Part shown: one piece after another, positions 1 through 16,478 of the stretch
How positions within the stretch are numbered: the first letter of the stretch is position 1
Layout of the letters: every line of letters starts with the position of its first letter
Assembly: GCA_036245805.1 (NCBI GenBank)
Contig: BTRK01000006.1
Coordinates: 8,588,365-8,652,364, forward strand
From: Pristionchus mayeri
Lineage: Eukaryota > Nematoda > Chromadorea > Rhabditida > Neodiplogasteridae
Reading direction: 5' to 3'
DNA: 64,000 bases
Position numbers and translations under genes: made by a program
The notes under the pieces: generated by a model
The model's input: only the letters and a program-made list of their open reading frames with translations
What the model was told of the DNA's origin: nothing
The model's database searches: none

Positions 1-240
1 TGAGGCTTTTTCTTTGAGCTGTTTCGAGGGATGTATTTACATTATTTGAAACCCATTTAGTGCATTTGGGCCCATCCCGCATGTTGAAATTGGTCAAAAT
101 ATGGAATTTCAAATTTTCGGTCATGTGGCCATTCATGACCAATGGAAGAGCTACAACATGGAGGGTAGATACTTAGAATGTTGTTTTGGATGTTTTTGAA
201 TGATTTTGAGCTCAAATCAGGCCAATTGAAGATACGTAAG
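1..240. repeat. Partial foldback-family repeat at window edge
   Basis: This stretch resembles one arm of the large foldback element at 56.75-58.68 kb. Both carry a run with a GTTTC-AAGG-like start, then CATTA-TTGAAACC, then a 'GCATTTGGGCCCAT'-like block and a 'GACCAATGGAAG'-like block, in the same order and spacing. Only one arm is inside the window, so its true extent is unknown. No coding frame is seen. Confidence 0.5.
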
Positions 241-706
241 TATAGTTTTCAGTCGATCCACTGTGATTTCAGATCAGTTTTGAGCATTCTATGACTATTT
301 TATTCCAGTGTAAATGAATAAGCTGAAAAACACCGAATTTGGCGCTTTTTCAAAAATCCGATTTTCTTCACAACGAAATTTTCCAAATTTATGCACAGCC
401 AACTTTCCATTTTAAATCGGGATCTTGCATTTAATCAGCAAATCTTCCAGTATGCCTCGACATTATGGGTTGTCATTCTTCCACTCCCCACTCTCTATTT
501 ATCTTCTCTCACTCCTCTCCTCCTCTTCTCTGGATTGATTGACAAATGATAAGCACTCAGTGCGATATCGCATTCTCTCTCACATTCTCTTTTATCCATG
601 TGTTGCTTTCACCTCGCTTTAATTTACCTTCAGCGTGCACTATATATTCCCGAATCCGGTTCCATTTCTTTGTAAACATTTGCTCCAATTCATCTATTTT
701 TTGCAG

Positions 707-1264
707 AGTTCTGCGCGCTCTCAATGTTTGATTACAATCTAAGGAAATGCTCAACATTAAAAACGACATCAAACTCGATCAGGTAAATAGTTCAACTTGC
801 GGAAAATGATCACTAGGGAAATAGTTTTTACTCACAAAATCAGACACTCAGAGTCGGCAGATGAAAAGGAAGCGGGGAAATGATTGCTTGATTTTATCTT
901 TAACCATATATTTTAACAAATTTTCTGGAAAACTCAAGTCATCGAATACTTTGGTGACCTGTATGCAAGATTCTTCTTTAAATGGCCTGTCCTCGCAATA
1001 CTTGGGGTTGCGACAAGTTCAAAAATAATTGAATACAAATCTGAACTGTTTTGCGATGATCAATATTTCTCCATTTGTTACCCGGCCGTAATCAACGCCA
1101 TTGACGGTTTGGTTGCATTGATGATAATAGTGGAATCGCTGAGGAAACTTGAACGTGCTTCTACGGATAGATCAGCAGTGAATCACACATTTCCAACTTA
1201 TTGCACAAAGTTGGCATTTCATCGAATAAACCTGTTCCATTGCTCAATCGTTGTTTTATTTTAA
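707..1264 (+). other. Exon-like cassette (copy 1) plus adjacent unrecognised open frame
   Basis: An acceptor (TTTTTTGCAG) at 697-706 is followed by a 76-nt exon-like block starting AGTTCTGCGCGCTCTCA and ending at a donor (CAG|GTAAAT) at 783. The same core follows an acceptor at about a dozen other places in the window. Read in the frame of the other copies the block begins FCALS. A further open frame runs from about 917 to the TAA at 1264. It has no Met at its start and two hydrophobic stretches (around WPVLAILGVA and DGLVALMIIV), as in a membrane protein. I do not recognise it. It may be a diverged gene of the cassette family or a chance frame. Confidence 0.3.
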
Positions 1265-1833
1265 TGTTTTTCGAATTGACCAACTGAACTTGATTTGCTC
1301 ATTATCATGCATTATCACTATCGCATTATTTACTCTCCTCTTACCGATATTTTACATTCACAAGAAATAACTAGCCAATGCATCCGAGTGCAGGAGCACT
1401 CGGCCAATTGCACTGATGTTCAGTTCATCTTGGTACATCAAACAAATCATATCACGCCATTCGCCTAAGAATCGAACTGATTTCCCCAATTCTCGGATTT
1501 GGTCAAAAACCTGTGTCTGATATTTTTTGAGGAATGAGTAAGCCCATCTATATCAGAAAGATCCTGAGAATCTCAAGTGCATATCATAATTATGAAGGTC
1601 CTGGTACCGGGTCTCGTTTTCGCATCCTCTAACAGAGAAAAATTGGAAACCAGACAGGAGTTCATCGTGGCGCATCAAACAAATCAGAGTGAAGGCTCTC
1701 TATCATTCCCGTACTCTCTAGCAGAGAAGATGGGGCGGACCTCCCGAATACAGCGGATTCATACAGATGAACAAACGGGAAGGAAGCGAGTACAAAACGG
1801 GACCCGTTCTCACTGATCACTCCATCATTCGGG
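1265..1833. other. Intergenic stretch without recognised features
   Basis: I see no splice-supported exon, RNA gene or clear repeat here. Short open frames on both strands lack family resemblance. The promoter of the CAP gene presumably lies in its 3' part. Confidence 0.4.
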
Positions 1834-3390
1834 ATGCTTATAGCCGTACTTCTTATTATCATCGTTTTCTCAGGTGAGTCTCATTATCTTCGTGACGGAG
1901 TACGGTATCTATCGCTGAATGGATTTTCCAAAACTTTCCGATTCCGTTCAGAAGCCCGCCGGCAGTGCACCGGCGGCATTCCCGCGGCTGAGGTGCGCAA
2001 TGCGTGAACTTCCAGTTGTAATACGGTAGAAATACAGTAACCTATTCATGTAATCCAATTCTCAATCCAGTTTGCATCTCCCTCAAGTACTAGAACGGAT
2101 GAGAACCATGACGTTATGCGGTCTGAGAAATATCAAAGTCGGTGCCCTCCCTCAGGTGTCGGCAATCCTCGATGTCCACAATAACCTACGTCGTTCGATA
2201 TCCGACCGAACCTTTGTTGCTCAGAAGAGGAGGATGCCTGCCGCATCACCGGCCATTCGCAATCTGGTGAGGGCGACGAATTGTGAATATTGAATGCATA
2301 CTACAGTACTCTTATTATATAGTTTTCGAAAATTTGTCAGGTGAGAGATAGCTGACGTCAACTTCTTTATGTAGCGCATGTCAAACAGTGAAAAAAACAA
2401 CGCAAATTACATTACATTTGAAACATACATTTGAGAAGTGGGACTGCGCAATCGAGAAGAGTGCGCAGGCGGCCACCAACTCGTGCGTGTTCGCCCCCTC
2501 GAAAACAACAGCCAACCTCGGAGAGAACCTCTACACCCACTGAGTTGTGTACAGGAGTAGGAAACGTCGTCCAACAATGATGGCGTGTATCTTGTTACGA
2601 CGCCGCTCCAATAACTGTTGAAAATGAAAACGTATTGTTAGAAAATTCCTTCATAACTGATCATTATATTATTGAATAGTTACTTTTCAAAGTCTAGTGG
2701 TGTGTGATGTGGGAAACTTCGCATTCAGAATATTTTTGTAATGTAAGCATTGCTGTGGAATGGCAACGATTCAGGTAACGTTAACCGGTCTGGGCAAGCT
2801 GGCCTCTGACAGCTGGTCCAACGAGTTCCAGCTGTTTGGGTGGAAGAGTGTCAATCTAACCGCGGACGTGCTCGACACAGGCATCGGCAGCGCTACGCAG
2901 GTATACCCATCCTATGATAACTGGGTTTGCTCAGCTGGTAGGGTACCAGTCTCTTTATATGGCTGCTGTGGGTTCGAGCCAAGCATCGTGCAGGTGAATT
3001 TTTGCCGTCCTTTTAAGATGGCCTGGGCGAAGTCGACGAATATCGGATGCGGAATGAAGTTGTGCGATGGAGGAAAGAAGGTCCTGGTAGCCTGCCAGTA
3101 CAGAGACGAGTAAGTTAATCCCATTCTTAAAGCTGCCCAACAAGGACGACATCCCCAGAGGAAAGGATCAGGCTGAAGTTGCCTGATCCTGCGCTCTCTC
3201 ATTTTTCATTCACTTGCATACAGGCGACGCGCGCACAATGTGTCGCGTCTTGAGATCGGGGTCTCGTCCTTGTTGGGTAACTGTAATCCTTTCTATGCGA
3301 CGTCACTAAAGCATCCTCAAAGACGAACTACTTTACAGGGGCAACATACTCAACCAGAACGTGTACCAGCCCCGGGCTTCAACTGGCTGA
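1834..3390 (+). CDS. CAP/SCP-family secreted protein, possibly a pseudogene
   Basis: CAP (SCP/TAPS, venom-allergen-like) proteins are secreted cysteine-rich proteins expanded in nematodes. The exons read 1834-1873, 1952-1992, 2156-2266, 2436 to about 2540, 2775-2900, 3018-3109 and 3339-3390, and phases agree except at one junction. Exon 1 is a signal peptide (MLIAVLLIIIVFS). Then come the family blocks ILDVHNNLRRSI, KWDCAIEKSAQ, SCVFAPS with GENLYTH, GKLASDSWSNEF with FGW, IGSATQ joined to MAWAKSTNIGCG, VLVACQYRDE and GNILNQNVYQP. The total is near 189 residues, normal for a single-CAP protein without extension. Oddities: a TGA stands where the family has Trp after GENLYTH, no good donor follows, and the acceptor of that exon is TTTGAG. 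One deleted G would restore a Trp codon there. The tail after NVYQP is short. It is either a young pseudogene or an assembly error. The family call is firm. Confidence 0.8.
2921..2990 (+). tRNA. tRNA-like sequence (degenerate, Lys-like) in a CAP-gene intron
   Basis: Inside the intron 2901-3017 lie an A-box-like run (TTGCTCAGCTGGTAGGGT) and, 30 bases on, a B-box-like run (GGTTCGAGCC at 2971-2980). The D arm is recognisable and the anticodon region reads CTCTTTAT, as in a Lys(TTT) tRNA. The T stem and acceptor stem do not pair well, so this is more likely a tRNA pseudogene or tRNA-derived insertion than a working tRNA. Confidence 0.35.
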
Positions 3391-4150
3391 CTCGTATTGT
3401 GCATACCTTGATTGCCGATGAATAATTACCGTAAATAATCGGTCCAACTCACATGTTGCTGAGGTATAATGGGGGGGGGGCGGACATTTGCAAAAGGGAG
3501 TTTTGCTCAACTCAACGTCGTTCGATTTACATAACAACGAGCCACTTTTTAGTTGTTTCATTGTTACCAGTAATTTTCGTGAAAATACTGTTCTTTACTC
3601 GAACCACTTGAAGAATAGCCGAATGAAAAGATGAGAATGCATATTATTCGGAAATGGAATAGTATTAACCGATTAATGAAATCATTTAGAAAATAAACGA
3701 ATTAAGCACGAATAGTAGTTGAGAGGAATGAAAAAAGTGGCCGCTTCTGCCGCAGGGAAATAAAGGCGAGATAAGGTGAGGGTGAATGCCGACGGGTATG
3801 ACTCAACCGAGAATGAAGAGGATCATTCCGTTCCATTGTGAAAAAAAGACAAATTTCAAGCAGCGCGAGAGGAACTTGTTTGTAGGTGAGAGGTTGGACG
3901 AATATGAGAGATGCGTGAACTCGGCTTTTTATGTATTTTTTTTCTATCACACATGACTTTTTCACTGTTGAGAATAAATGAGACGTGATGATGTGAAGGA
4001 TAAAAGTTAACAGAAGTAAAAAAAAAACTGGTTCATCAGGAATATTGAGCAGGCTTCTCAAGACTTCTCCACGATGCTCTTCATGATAATAAGAAACGTT
4101 ACATGATACGATCGATTTATCTGCTAGAATTCCCATATCATGAGACATTA
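3391..4150. other. Non-coding stretch with a G10 run
   Basis: A run of ten G lies at 3471-3480, one of several G/C homopolymers in the window. The longest open frame (3702-4148, -) has a plausible start but a low-complexity hydrophobic remainder. Its first 40 codons sit just downstream (in - orientation) of a kinase-like remnant and may belong to that decayed unit. Nothing else is recognised. Confidence 0.35.
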
Positions 4151-4161
4151 TACATCATTAC

Positions 4162-4218
4162 AAATATAATTAGCACTACTCCATAGCTCCACGTATCGAG
4201 TTCAGCATCGACTTCAGA
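4162..4218 (-). pseudogene. Protein-kinase subdomain IX-like remnant
   Basis: The minus strand reads SEVDAELDTWSYGVVLIIF. This matches the kinase subdomain IX pattern D-x-W-S-[YF]-G-[VI]. A near twin (EFDAELDAWSYGVLLIAF) occurs on the plus strand at 39013-39072. The frame meets a stop about eight codons later and no other kinase subdomains are found nearby, so this is a fragment. Confidence 0.4.
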
Positions 4219-4585
4219 AGTCTTAAGTAGAGGGGTAGACGTAGAAGGTTCTCAAACGAGATATCTGGATATCCTTTTTCTTAACATGCACCACCGCCTA
4301 CAGAATGTCTTCGATTTTACCTGGATTTATGTAAAAATATTGCTCAAACATATTGAAATGTTGTTTTATGACGAGCCATTGTTCGCTAAGAATAGTCATT
4401 ACACCAACGTGAGAATGTATAGAATTCTGAAATTCTTGCAATTTTTTTGCGTGATTAATGATATTAAAGGGACACTATAGTGAAATGAACGGAGGAACAG
4501 CAGAATCGAATCAGGAGGGAAAAAGTGAATGAAACCAAGCTGATAAGAATGTAAATTTGCTGATGGGCGGTATTTATAAGAGAAA

Positions 4586-4807
4586 ATGGAGGAGAAAGGA
4601 ATTCAGGCGGGCGTGATTCATCAGAAAAGAGGTACGGGAAACGGATACGGATTCTCCATTCCGTCTATACTTTTGCCGGTAGATCAGATACGGATGGCAA
4701 TTAAGACAGTCAACATGTGTTTTGAAATCTACCCGAATAAAAAAACGGCATTGAATTTTTTAATTTCCAAGATTGGATTGAATAAAGAAATTATGGCGCG
4801 ATTGTGA
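4586..4807 (+). CDS. Hypothetical 73-aa ORF
   Basis: An ATG-to-stop frame of 73 codons is preceded by TATTTATAAG at about 4570. It is basic and moderately hydrophobic (SIPSILLPV, ALNFLISKIGL). It matches no family I know, has no intron signals and no conserved copy in the window. It may be a chance ORF. Confidence 0.15.
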   Translation: MEEKGIQAGVIHQKRGTGNGYGFSIPSILLPVDQIRMAIKTVNMCFEIYPNKKTALNFLISKIGLNKEIMARL

Positions 4808-5219
4808 AATAAGTGTAACAGTAATGTGGAAGAGCAACTGAATAAGCAATGTATCGTCCTTACTATAATCACTTCTTACTGAAAACGCGTCCCGTAAAGC
4901 CTACATCCAGTCGAAATTACGTTCATGCACAAGCAAAGCTTTATACATCAATCACATAATTTTCCGACACCTGATCATCGTCCCAGTAGACAATTCTCAA
5001 TTCTCCAAAACACTTCTTAAAGAAGGTGTAACACGAAAAAAATGTTGCATTAGTCTCTATGTGTGTGTTATAGAATCCGTCAGCCCAATCATGAATAGCT
5101 TTATTCGAAGTTTCACAGACAGCTCTGAGACTATTTATATACTCGCAAAGTTCATTGACAGCGTAGAGTTGTGGCTAGTTCGTTTATTTTTCACTCGCTC
5201 TAGTTAATTTTTGCCAGGC

Positions 5220-5417
5220 TTATAGGGTAAGTTGGCTACAGTTTACCATTGCGAGAGCAATATCTTCGTGGTGGGATTGCCTAGCATTCATTCGTGTTAC
5301 CCCTTCTTTAAGTTGCAAAGCTGTAGTGAACCCAAGACTGGTGAACACAATGACTAGATAAATGACAGATAGCCTCGGAACACCAAGTTTTAACGATTTT
5401 ATTTTTTGACCCTTCAC
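5220..5417 (-). CDS. Hypothetical 65-aa ORF with one hydrophobic segment
   Basis: The frame starts with Lys-rich residues followed by a hydrophobic helix (LSVIYLVIVFTSLGFTTA), a signal-peptide or membrane-anchor pattern. The 35-residue tail is polar. No family is recognised and no splice sites extend it convincingly. It lies about 230 bp downstream of the end of the MAP kinase gene on the same strand. Confidence 0.2.
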   Translation of the reverse strand: MKGQKIKSLKLGVPRLSVIYLVIVFTSLGFTTALQLKEGVTRMNARQSHHEDIALAMVNCSQLTL

Positions 5418-5645
5418 AAATACCCAGCAAATTGAAATGTTAAATGTCTGGATATATTACAATTATATTTGTCGACATTTCATAGTTCATGGAATATGCA
5501 AATAACAACTTATCTTACAGAGCACCAACTTATTATTCAAAACATATCAACAACACATATTTCGTAACGTATTCTTCAAAGAAATGATTTACGGACAAAA
5601 GCAAAGTTCGAACGTTACTAATTCTTCTAGAAATGCCGTAGACGT

Positions 5646-10833
<5,188 letters not shown>

Positions 10834-11090
10834 GGTGACTCATCAATCGAAGTAAAGAGCCGAATAAACAAGCCGAGAGAGAAGGAGACAGGGGGAGATG
10901 TAGAGAGTGAGTGGGAGCGAGAGGGAGAGAGAGATGTGAATTGGGAGAGAGCGGATAGATCGCGATAGAGAATGGGAGAGAAAATGGTGAAGAACGTGTG
11001 AGAGGGAGATCGATGCGATTTTTCGATTGAGCGATAACAGTTGTCGTGGAATGGAGCGAATCTAGAACCGCCAGTGATAGAGTCATTGCA
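10834..11090. other. MAP kinase 5' flank
   Basis: This is the upstream flank of the kinase start codon at 10833, rich in GAGAG words on +. The CT-rich minus-strand frame through here is low complexity and I do not call it coding. No TATA box or other clear promoter element is seen. Confidence 0.3.
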
Positions 11091-11780
11091 TGCTATGGAT
11101 AGCCTAGCAAGACATGTATCCGTGATATTAATTATCTTAATTATGTGTGATCTCTAGCAGATCTGACCGGTGTGAGAGAGCGCAGAAAGCAGATTCATTG
11201 ATATCCACTACCCATTGCTATCGCCGCGATTGAAGGCTTGATCAGCTTTGGTTGCCAAACAGTCCCTCTCAGTTGATAGCTTCTCCATCCCGAGAATTCT
11301 CCCAAAAGCTATCATTTCTCTTTCCTTCTCTCTCTTGTTCGACTGGCATTGTGATCGACAGAACGCTGATTCTCCCCTTTCCTCTTTTCCTTGTTGACAA
11401 CCGTCCCTCAATCATTCGCTCCCGCTCACTTCTACCGAAGCCAATCACATTATATTGTTGTTTTTCAAGTGATAATGATGTTTACCAGCTTCGAGTTAAA
11501 GTTTTATTTGTGGCTATTCTAATGTTTATATAAATGTATTATTTATTTTCTCACATCAGAATTCTATTCGTTCTCATTCTTCTTCTTTTGCAAAAAATGT
11601 ATATGATATACTACTCTGAATAGGTATGACATACAAATCAATGAAAAATACACAAAAATACAATTTTATAGCAAAGTCATCTAGCCAATGAGATGAAATT
11701 AGCATTTGCATTCACGACAGGCAAGTCTCCTGAATTCAATTATGAATTTCATATGCCTCCATTTCTCTAGAACCGCCAGT
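11090..11780 (+). repeat. Duplicated non-coding unit, copy 1, with exon-like cassette
   Basis: This segment is repeated, diverged and interrupted, at 12780-14280. Shared landmarks are TGTATCCGTGATATTAAT, a GTGAGAGAGCGC word, GCTTGATCAGCTTTGG, CTCCCGCTCA and TTCTACCGAAGCCAAT. It ends in the cassette signature: acceptor TCACATCAG at 11551-11559, then AATTCTATTCGTTCTCA (exon-like 11560-11623) and a donor at 11624. Frames are short, with a stop in the EFYSFS frame. Confidence 0.5.
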
Positions 11781-11786
11781 GATTGT

Positions 11787-12666
11787 ATCAAGTTCGTGCA
11801 AAAGTTTCTAGCTTTTTCAGAAATTTACATTTTGCTTCCCCTGACCTCCAAAATTGATCAATTCTCACACAGTCTTTTGTAATAAAAGGGTACATGAATA
11901 CTCTTTATAACAAGCCGTATCTCAGTTCTCCACAATTATCAGCTTCGTTACAGCAATCCGTCAAATTTCGCAAAATGTATTTTCAAACAAATTTAAAAGG
12001 GCATTGCTAAATGGTGAAAAGAGATAGGGGCTAATCATGCATACTATTGCAAAGTGTGATGACTGGGCATGTTCGTGGATGCAATTGAGTACACGTGCGC
12101 CGTAATGCCAAGTTCAGATTAGCGTCTGCTTAGATATTAACGTGAAATTCATTTCTGCAAAATTACATTTCATAGCCCCGAATGTATAACCGTTGGCTCA
12201 GTAAGCCATATTGTGGTGGGCAATGATGTGCTCGCAAGTCTTAGTTTTGCCTTTCAACTTGAGGGGCTACACGTGAATATCAGTATAACACAACAAAATT
12301 ACGAAATTTGATCACCGAAATCAGCAATTTTGATATTTCTTAGCTGTCAACGCATATTAAAGGTTCGATATTTGCTAATATTCTTGAAGAACAACTTGAG
12401 TTGTATCACTCTTCAAATGGGCAAAATCAATTGTTCCCGCGTTTTCAAATGGTAGGGTTCAGCAATGTGCACTAAAAATCGTAAAAGTTTACGATTTTGA
12501 CATTTTCATTATTTATTCCCGTAATATGCTTTCCAGTATTGAATTGATTCGAGTGTAATCTACCTATATGCCCACAACTACTGTTAAATGGAACTTACAT
12601 TCAGGGAAAGATGGCTCGAGAAAGTTTAAAAAAATAAAATAGGGAGAAACTTTTGCACCAACCTAA
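11787..12666. mobile_element. Mariner-like non-autonomous element
   Basis: The right end is GAAACTTTTGCACCAACCTAA and the left end is its degenerate inverse ending GTGCAAAAGTTTC. These are the mariner terminal sequences also seen at 34538-35441. No transposase frame (no D,D34D motifs) is visible in the 880 bp between them. The right end abuts a second MITE at 12667. Confidence 0.6.
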
Positions 12667-12772
12667 TACTAGGTCAGATGATCACCGTCGGATGGTAACC
12701 TACTGGATGATAGCCAAAAAATTGGACCCTTATGTAGAACTTTTTTTCACGGTGATCATCCGACCTAGTCAT
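12667..12772. mobile_element. GTCGGATG-family MITE
   Basis: The left terminus is ACTAGGTCAGATGATCACCG and the right is CGGTGATCATCCGACCTAGT, nearly perfect inverted repeats around a 60-bp core. Relatives occur at 7300, 23988, 24165, 28889, 34395 and 59195. Confidence 0.75.
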
Positions 12773-12779
12773 TGAGACA

Positions 12780-14280
12780 TTACATGCTAGGGATGGCTTC
12801 GCAAGAAATGTATCCGTGATATTAATCATCTTAATTATCCGTAACATCTAGCAGCTCTGACCTGTGTGAGAGAGCGCGGCATACAGATTCATTGGAATCG
12901 ACTTTCCGTAACTGCTCCTCATTCGAACATTTCTTAGATAGAGTGCATCAACTATCAAGATATTTCATAACAATTAAATATCCAAAAGACATAGTTTTCT
13001 CTAGAATTTACAAAACTCTGAATAATAATCCAACCATCGCTTTGAAATACGCACTACCGAATAATGAAATATGTCTTCAAATAATTAACGGAATCTAACC
13101 AATTATCCGATGAAATTATAGTAATTTTACCAACAAACGAGAGAGTCAATAACTCTACGCTCTTTGTTTCACCCTCCCCTTCCCCTTCCTCGTCTCCCAG
13201 GGAGAGAGACAGCTGACCGTTCGCCTTGATCTACCTCCTGTCTTGCCAGACAACTGACCTTTGGCCTTGATCTACCCCCTGTCTTCCCTCCTCCTCTCGC
13301 ATCGATTGATATCACCCTCTTCCCTTCTCACTCCACTCATTCGTTCACCTTGTTCTCATCGGAGTTTACTATATTTATTATTTTCACATTCGCATTCTGT
13401 CGTGAATCGTTTTCTGTCGCGTTTTTGTTGTTTGTTGAATCCCTTATCTCTCTAATTATATTAGATCTATACTTTTACTACCCTTTTATTCTTTCTACTC
13501 GTTCCTTTTGGTAAACTACTCGTAGTGGGCATCGCACTGATGAGGTCCCCCCATTGCGAGGCGGGTCGGGTGTATGCGACTCAGGACCGAAACACCCGCC
13601 CGCTCTTTTCTAGGAAGTAATACTCTGCTCTATTATCTTTCTAAGGCAATTATCTCTACTTTTCATGCCATTTCGATTTCACTTTAAATTCATTACTAAT
13701 CGCGCGATTGAATGCTTGATCAGCTTTGGCTGCCAAACAATCCCTCTCAATAGATAGCTTCTCCATTCCGAGAATTCTCCCGAGAGCTATCGATCGATGC
13801 ATTTCTCTTTCATTCTCTCACTTTGTCCTCTTTGGCATTGTGATTGAAAGGACGCTTCCCTCTTGTGGTATTTTATATCCGTCCCTCAATCACAACCGTC
13901 CCTAAATCGTTCGCTCCCGCTCATTTCTACCGAAGCCAATTGCATTATTTTGTTTTTTTTGAATACTGTGTGACCACCATCGGGTTATTGTTGTATTCGT
14001 GACTATTCTAATGTTCATATAAATGTGTTAAGTAATTTCTCTTAAATGTGTTAAGTAATTTACTTCAGAATTATATTCGTTCTCAATCTTCTTCTTTCGC
14101 AAGAAATTTATACGATGTAAATCTATACTACAGGTATCACATTACAATGAATTAAAATACCAAAAAATACAATTTTAGAGCAAATACATATAGCCGACAA
14201 GATGAAGACAACATTCGCGACAGGTAGCAGGTTCAGTGTTCTGAATTCAATAATTATGAGATTCATAATATCATATTGTA
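12780..14280 (+). repeat. Duplicated non-coding unit, copy 2, with exon-like cassette
   Basis: The second copy of the 11.09-11.78 kb unit is broken by about 790 bp of extra sequence (about 12.91-13.70 kb, CT-rich, including a near-duplicate phrase CTTGATCTACCYCCTGTCTT twice). The cassette is at 14069-14133: acceptor TACTTCAG, then AATTATATTCGTTCTCA, donor CAG|GTATCA. Its frame ELYSFSIFFFRKKF stays open for the whole exon-like block, unlike copy 1. Confidence 0.5.
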
Positions 14281-14970
14281 TTCATCATATTGTGTATGCC
14301 TCCATTTTGATCGTCAACATAATACGTCATTAATAATTCAAGGATGCGCAAGGGTACAGTTCGCGGAAGGACCCCGTCACAGGAGTCGATACAACAGTGG
14401 AGAATGCAGTCAGAAAATGTGGAGATTGTCCGTGCAAATGTATGCAAAATATTTATGTGACCACTATTGAATTAAAGCTTCTGATGAACAATTGAATCTG
14501 GTTTGCGTACAATTTCAATTCAACAATAACATAAAGATAGAAACAAAAAAAAATTTTTAAAAAATAAAGATTGGATGTCATTATTGTGCACAATTAAGAA
14601 TTGCAAAGGATCCTCGTCATCTTCATTTTCATCTGATAGTGAAAAGTGTCAACATTTGCCAGTGTACCACGTTGCCCTCTCGATGAGTGAATTCCATCGC
14701 GAAATCTAAACTTCTTCCCCTCTGTCTCAGCGCTGCACGAGAATGAGAAAAACTCTGTCTATCTCCTCCCTTTTCCCTCTCTCTTTCTATCTATACGTCA
14801 ATCGATCCATTGCTCTCAACCCAGTGTAACGAAAGGCATCGCTCCCTGCGCATTTATTTATTTGAAAAGCTTCATTACGTTCAATCTCTCCGATCCGTTG
14901 CGTTTACTTTTGCTTTCACAAGTGTTCCAAAATTGATACTATATATCATGTTCGCTTTTTGCGCCATTAA
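14134..14970. other. Intergenic stretch
   Basis: No gene is recognised. There is an AT-rich run around 14540-14570 and CT-rich sequence before the cassette at 14979. Confidence 0.35.
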
Positions 14971-14978
14971 CGTTTCAG

Positions 14979-15061
14979 AGTTCTACACGCTCTGTATCAT
15001 CGAATTTCATCTGCGATTAACTACTACAATCAATATTCCTGCCCGGAACTTCTCGGAACAG
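14979..15061 (+). other. Exon-like cassette copy
   Basis: The acceptor TAACGTTTCAG is followed by AGTTCTACACGCTCTGTA and an 83-nt block ending at donor CAG|GTGTGT. The frame reads EFYTLC at its start and stays open through the block. A CT-rich tract with GATGAGTGAATTCC lies upstream, as in other copies. Confidence 0.4.
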
Positions 15062-15137
15062 GTGTGTTTGTTCACTTATTCTTACTATACATTGAGTTCG
15101 CTACCATGTTTTATATTATAGTTCGCAATTCGGTTCA

Positions 15138-15208
15138 CCTTCTCTTCATTTCCCACAGTCTATCCACCGGTGGATCGGTGAGAGAGTGTGGGAAATGAAG
15201 GGACGATG
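15138..15208. repeat. Palindrome of the GAGAGAG family
   Basis: CTTCTCTTCATTTCCCACA and TGTGGGAAATGAAGG form the arms, around an inner CCACCGGTGG palindrome and GTGAGAGAG. It lies next to the start of the mariner-like element at 15237. See the finding on this hairpin family. Confidence 0.7.
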
Positions 15209-15236
15209 GCCCGAGCTCTATTTTATTTGCAGAGCT

Positions 15237-16478
15237 ATCAGGTTGGTCATAAAGTTTTGCGCGATTTTGACTAAAGTGCTTTCTGGCATATACAATCGTT
15301 CGTTTTTGTCCAATCAACTTAGATCTTTTAGTGGTAGATAGGGGCTTTTATACTCTCTTTAGAGTACACTATCATAGATCTGTCCGATCAAGGAAAAGAA
15401 TAAGGCGATGTACCAAACTTCATGTGGTTGATCAACGACCTGACTTTTCAAAGGATTTGCATTTCATTTAGAACGGAGATAGGACCCAATCTAAACCACA
15501 GTAGTAAAGTATGATGGGAATATATCGTACTGGTGATGTTGAGACTGACCAGCCACAAAGGGCATATTAGAAATGTGCGCGTAATCCGAATGTGGGTTTT
15601 AATGGCACTTGTCAAGATAAGTTTTGGAGTACTATATCTATGCCGACAGTTCATGAGATTTCAATTATTCATGATTGTGAACTACCTTTCCAATACAAGT
15701 CACAATTCCCTTTGGGGGATAATGGGGCTCTCCATTCACGAACATGGTTCTTCGGATGTTAGGTGCCCAATTTAGAACATCGAAATACACACTTTTGCCT
15801 TTTTTTGTGCTAGATACGTGGTTCGAAGGGCGGTTCTTTCGTGCTAAAATTAACGAACAACCCTTACCCTATCACTCACTAATTAGGAATATTGTGATGT
15901 CGATACTTTTTTTAGGGTGAACCGTGCTTGATGACCCTCCATGTCATGTTTTTTTACGTTTTCTTTGCAAAATAATTGAGATACAAATATCACTTTTTTA
16001 GATGAGAAAGGAAAGTGTGCTCTTAAATATTGATATAATAGGGAACCATGTAAGTAGTGATTACAGCGCCCATAGGTAGAGGTCACTCGCGTCAATCCTG
16101 GAAACAGTTGATTTGCTCGATAGAAATCTTATTTTTCTAAGTGGCCGTGTTTCATTGTTCGGCAGGTCTCTCTTTTTGGAACTAGGTTGTGTACGCCTAG
16201 TGCTTTTTAATAAACTTTGTGAGTCTCCATCTAAAAATTTATCTGCGAAGTACAGCAACTTTAAATACAATCTTATTTTTTCTGAAAAATTCAAAGTTAC
16301 GCAGATCTTGATTTCTCGCATAGTAGAGATACTTGGAATATTTCAACTATATTTTTATAAAGGTCGAACATGTCCCTATATAACGTCATCAGGACAATAC
16401 GTGGCGATTTGAGCAAAAGAAAATATACGAACTCAAACATAGGGTCCGAAATCGCGCAAAACTTTATGACCAACCTAA
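15237..16478. mobile_element. Mariner-like element with AGGTTGGTCATAAAG ends
   Basis: The left end is AGGTTGGTCATAAAGTTTTG and the right end its inverse (CAAAACTTTATGACCAACCT). The 1.24-kb length is that of a full mariner, but I find no mariner transposase motifs in any frame, so the interior is either decayed or unrelated. TA follows the right end. Confidence 0.65.

Noticed and set aside
15448..15775. Overlapping frames inside the 15.24-kb mariner-like element as a transposase
   Set aside because: No mariner hallmarks (D,D34D spacing, YSPDLAP-like or WVPH-like motifs) were found in any frame.
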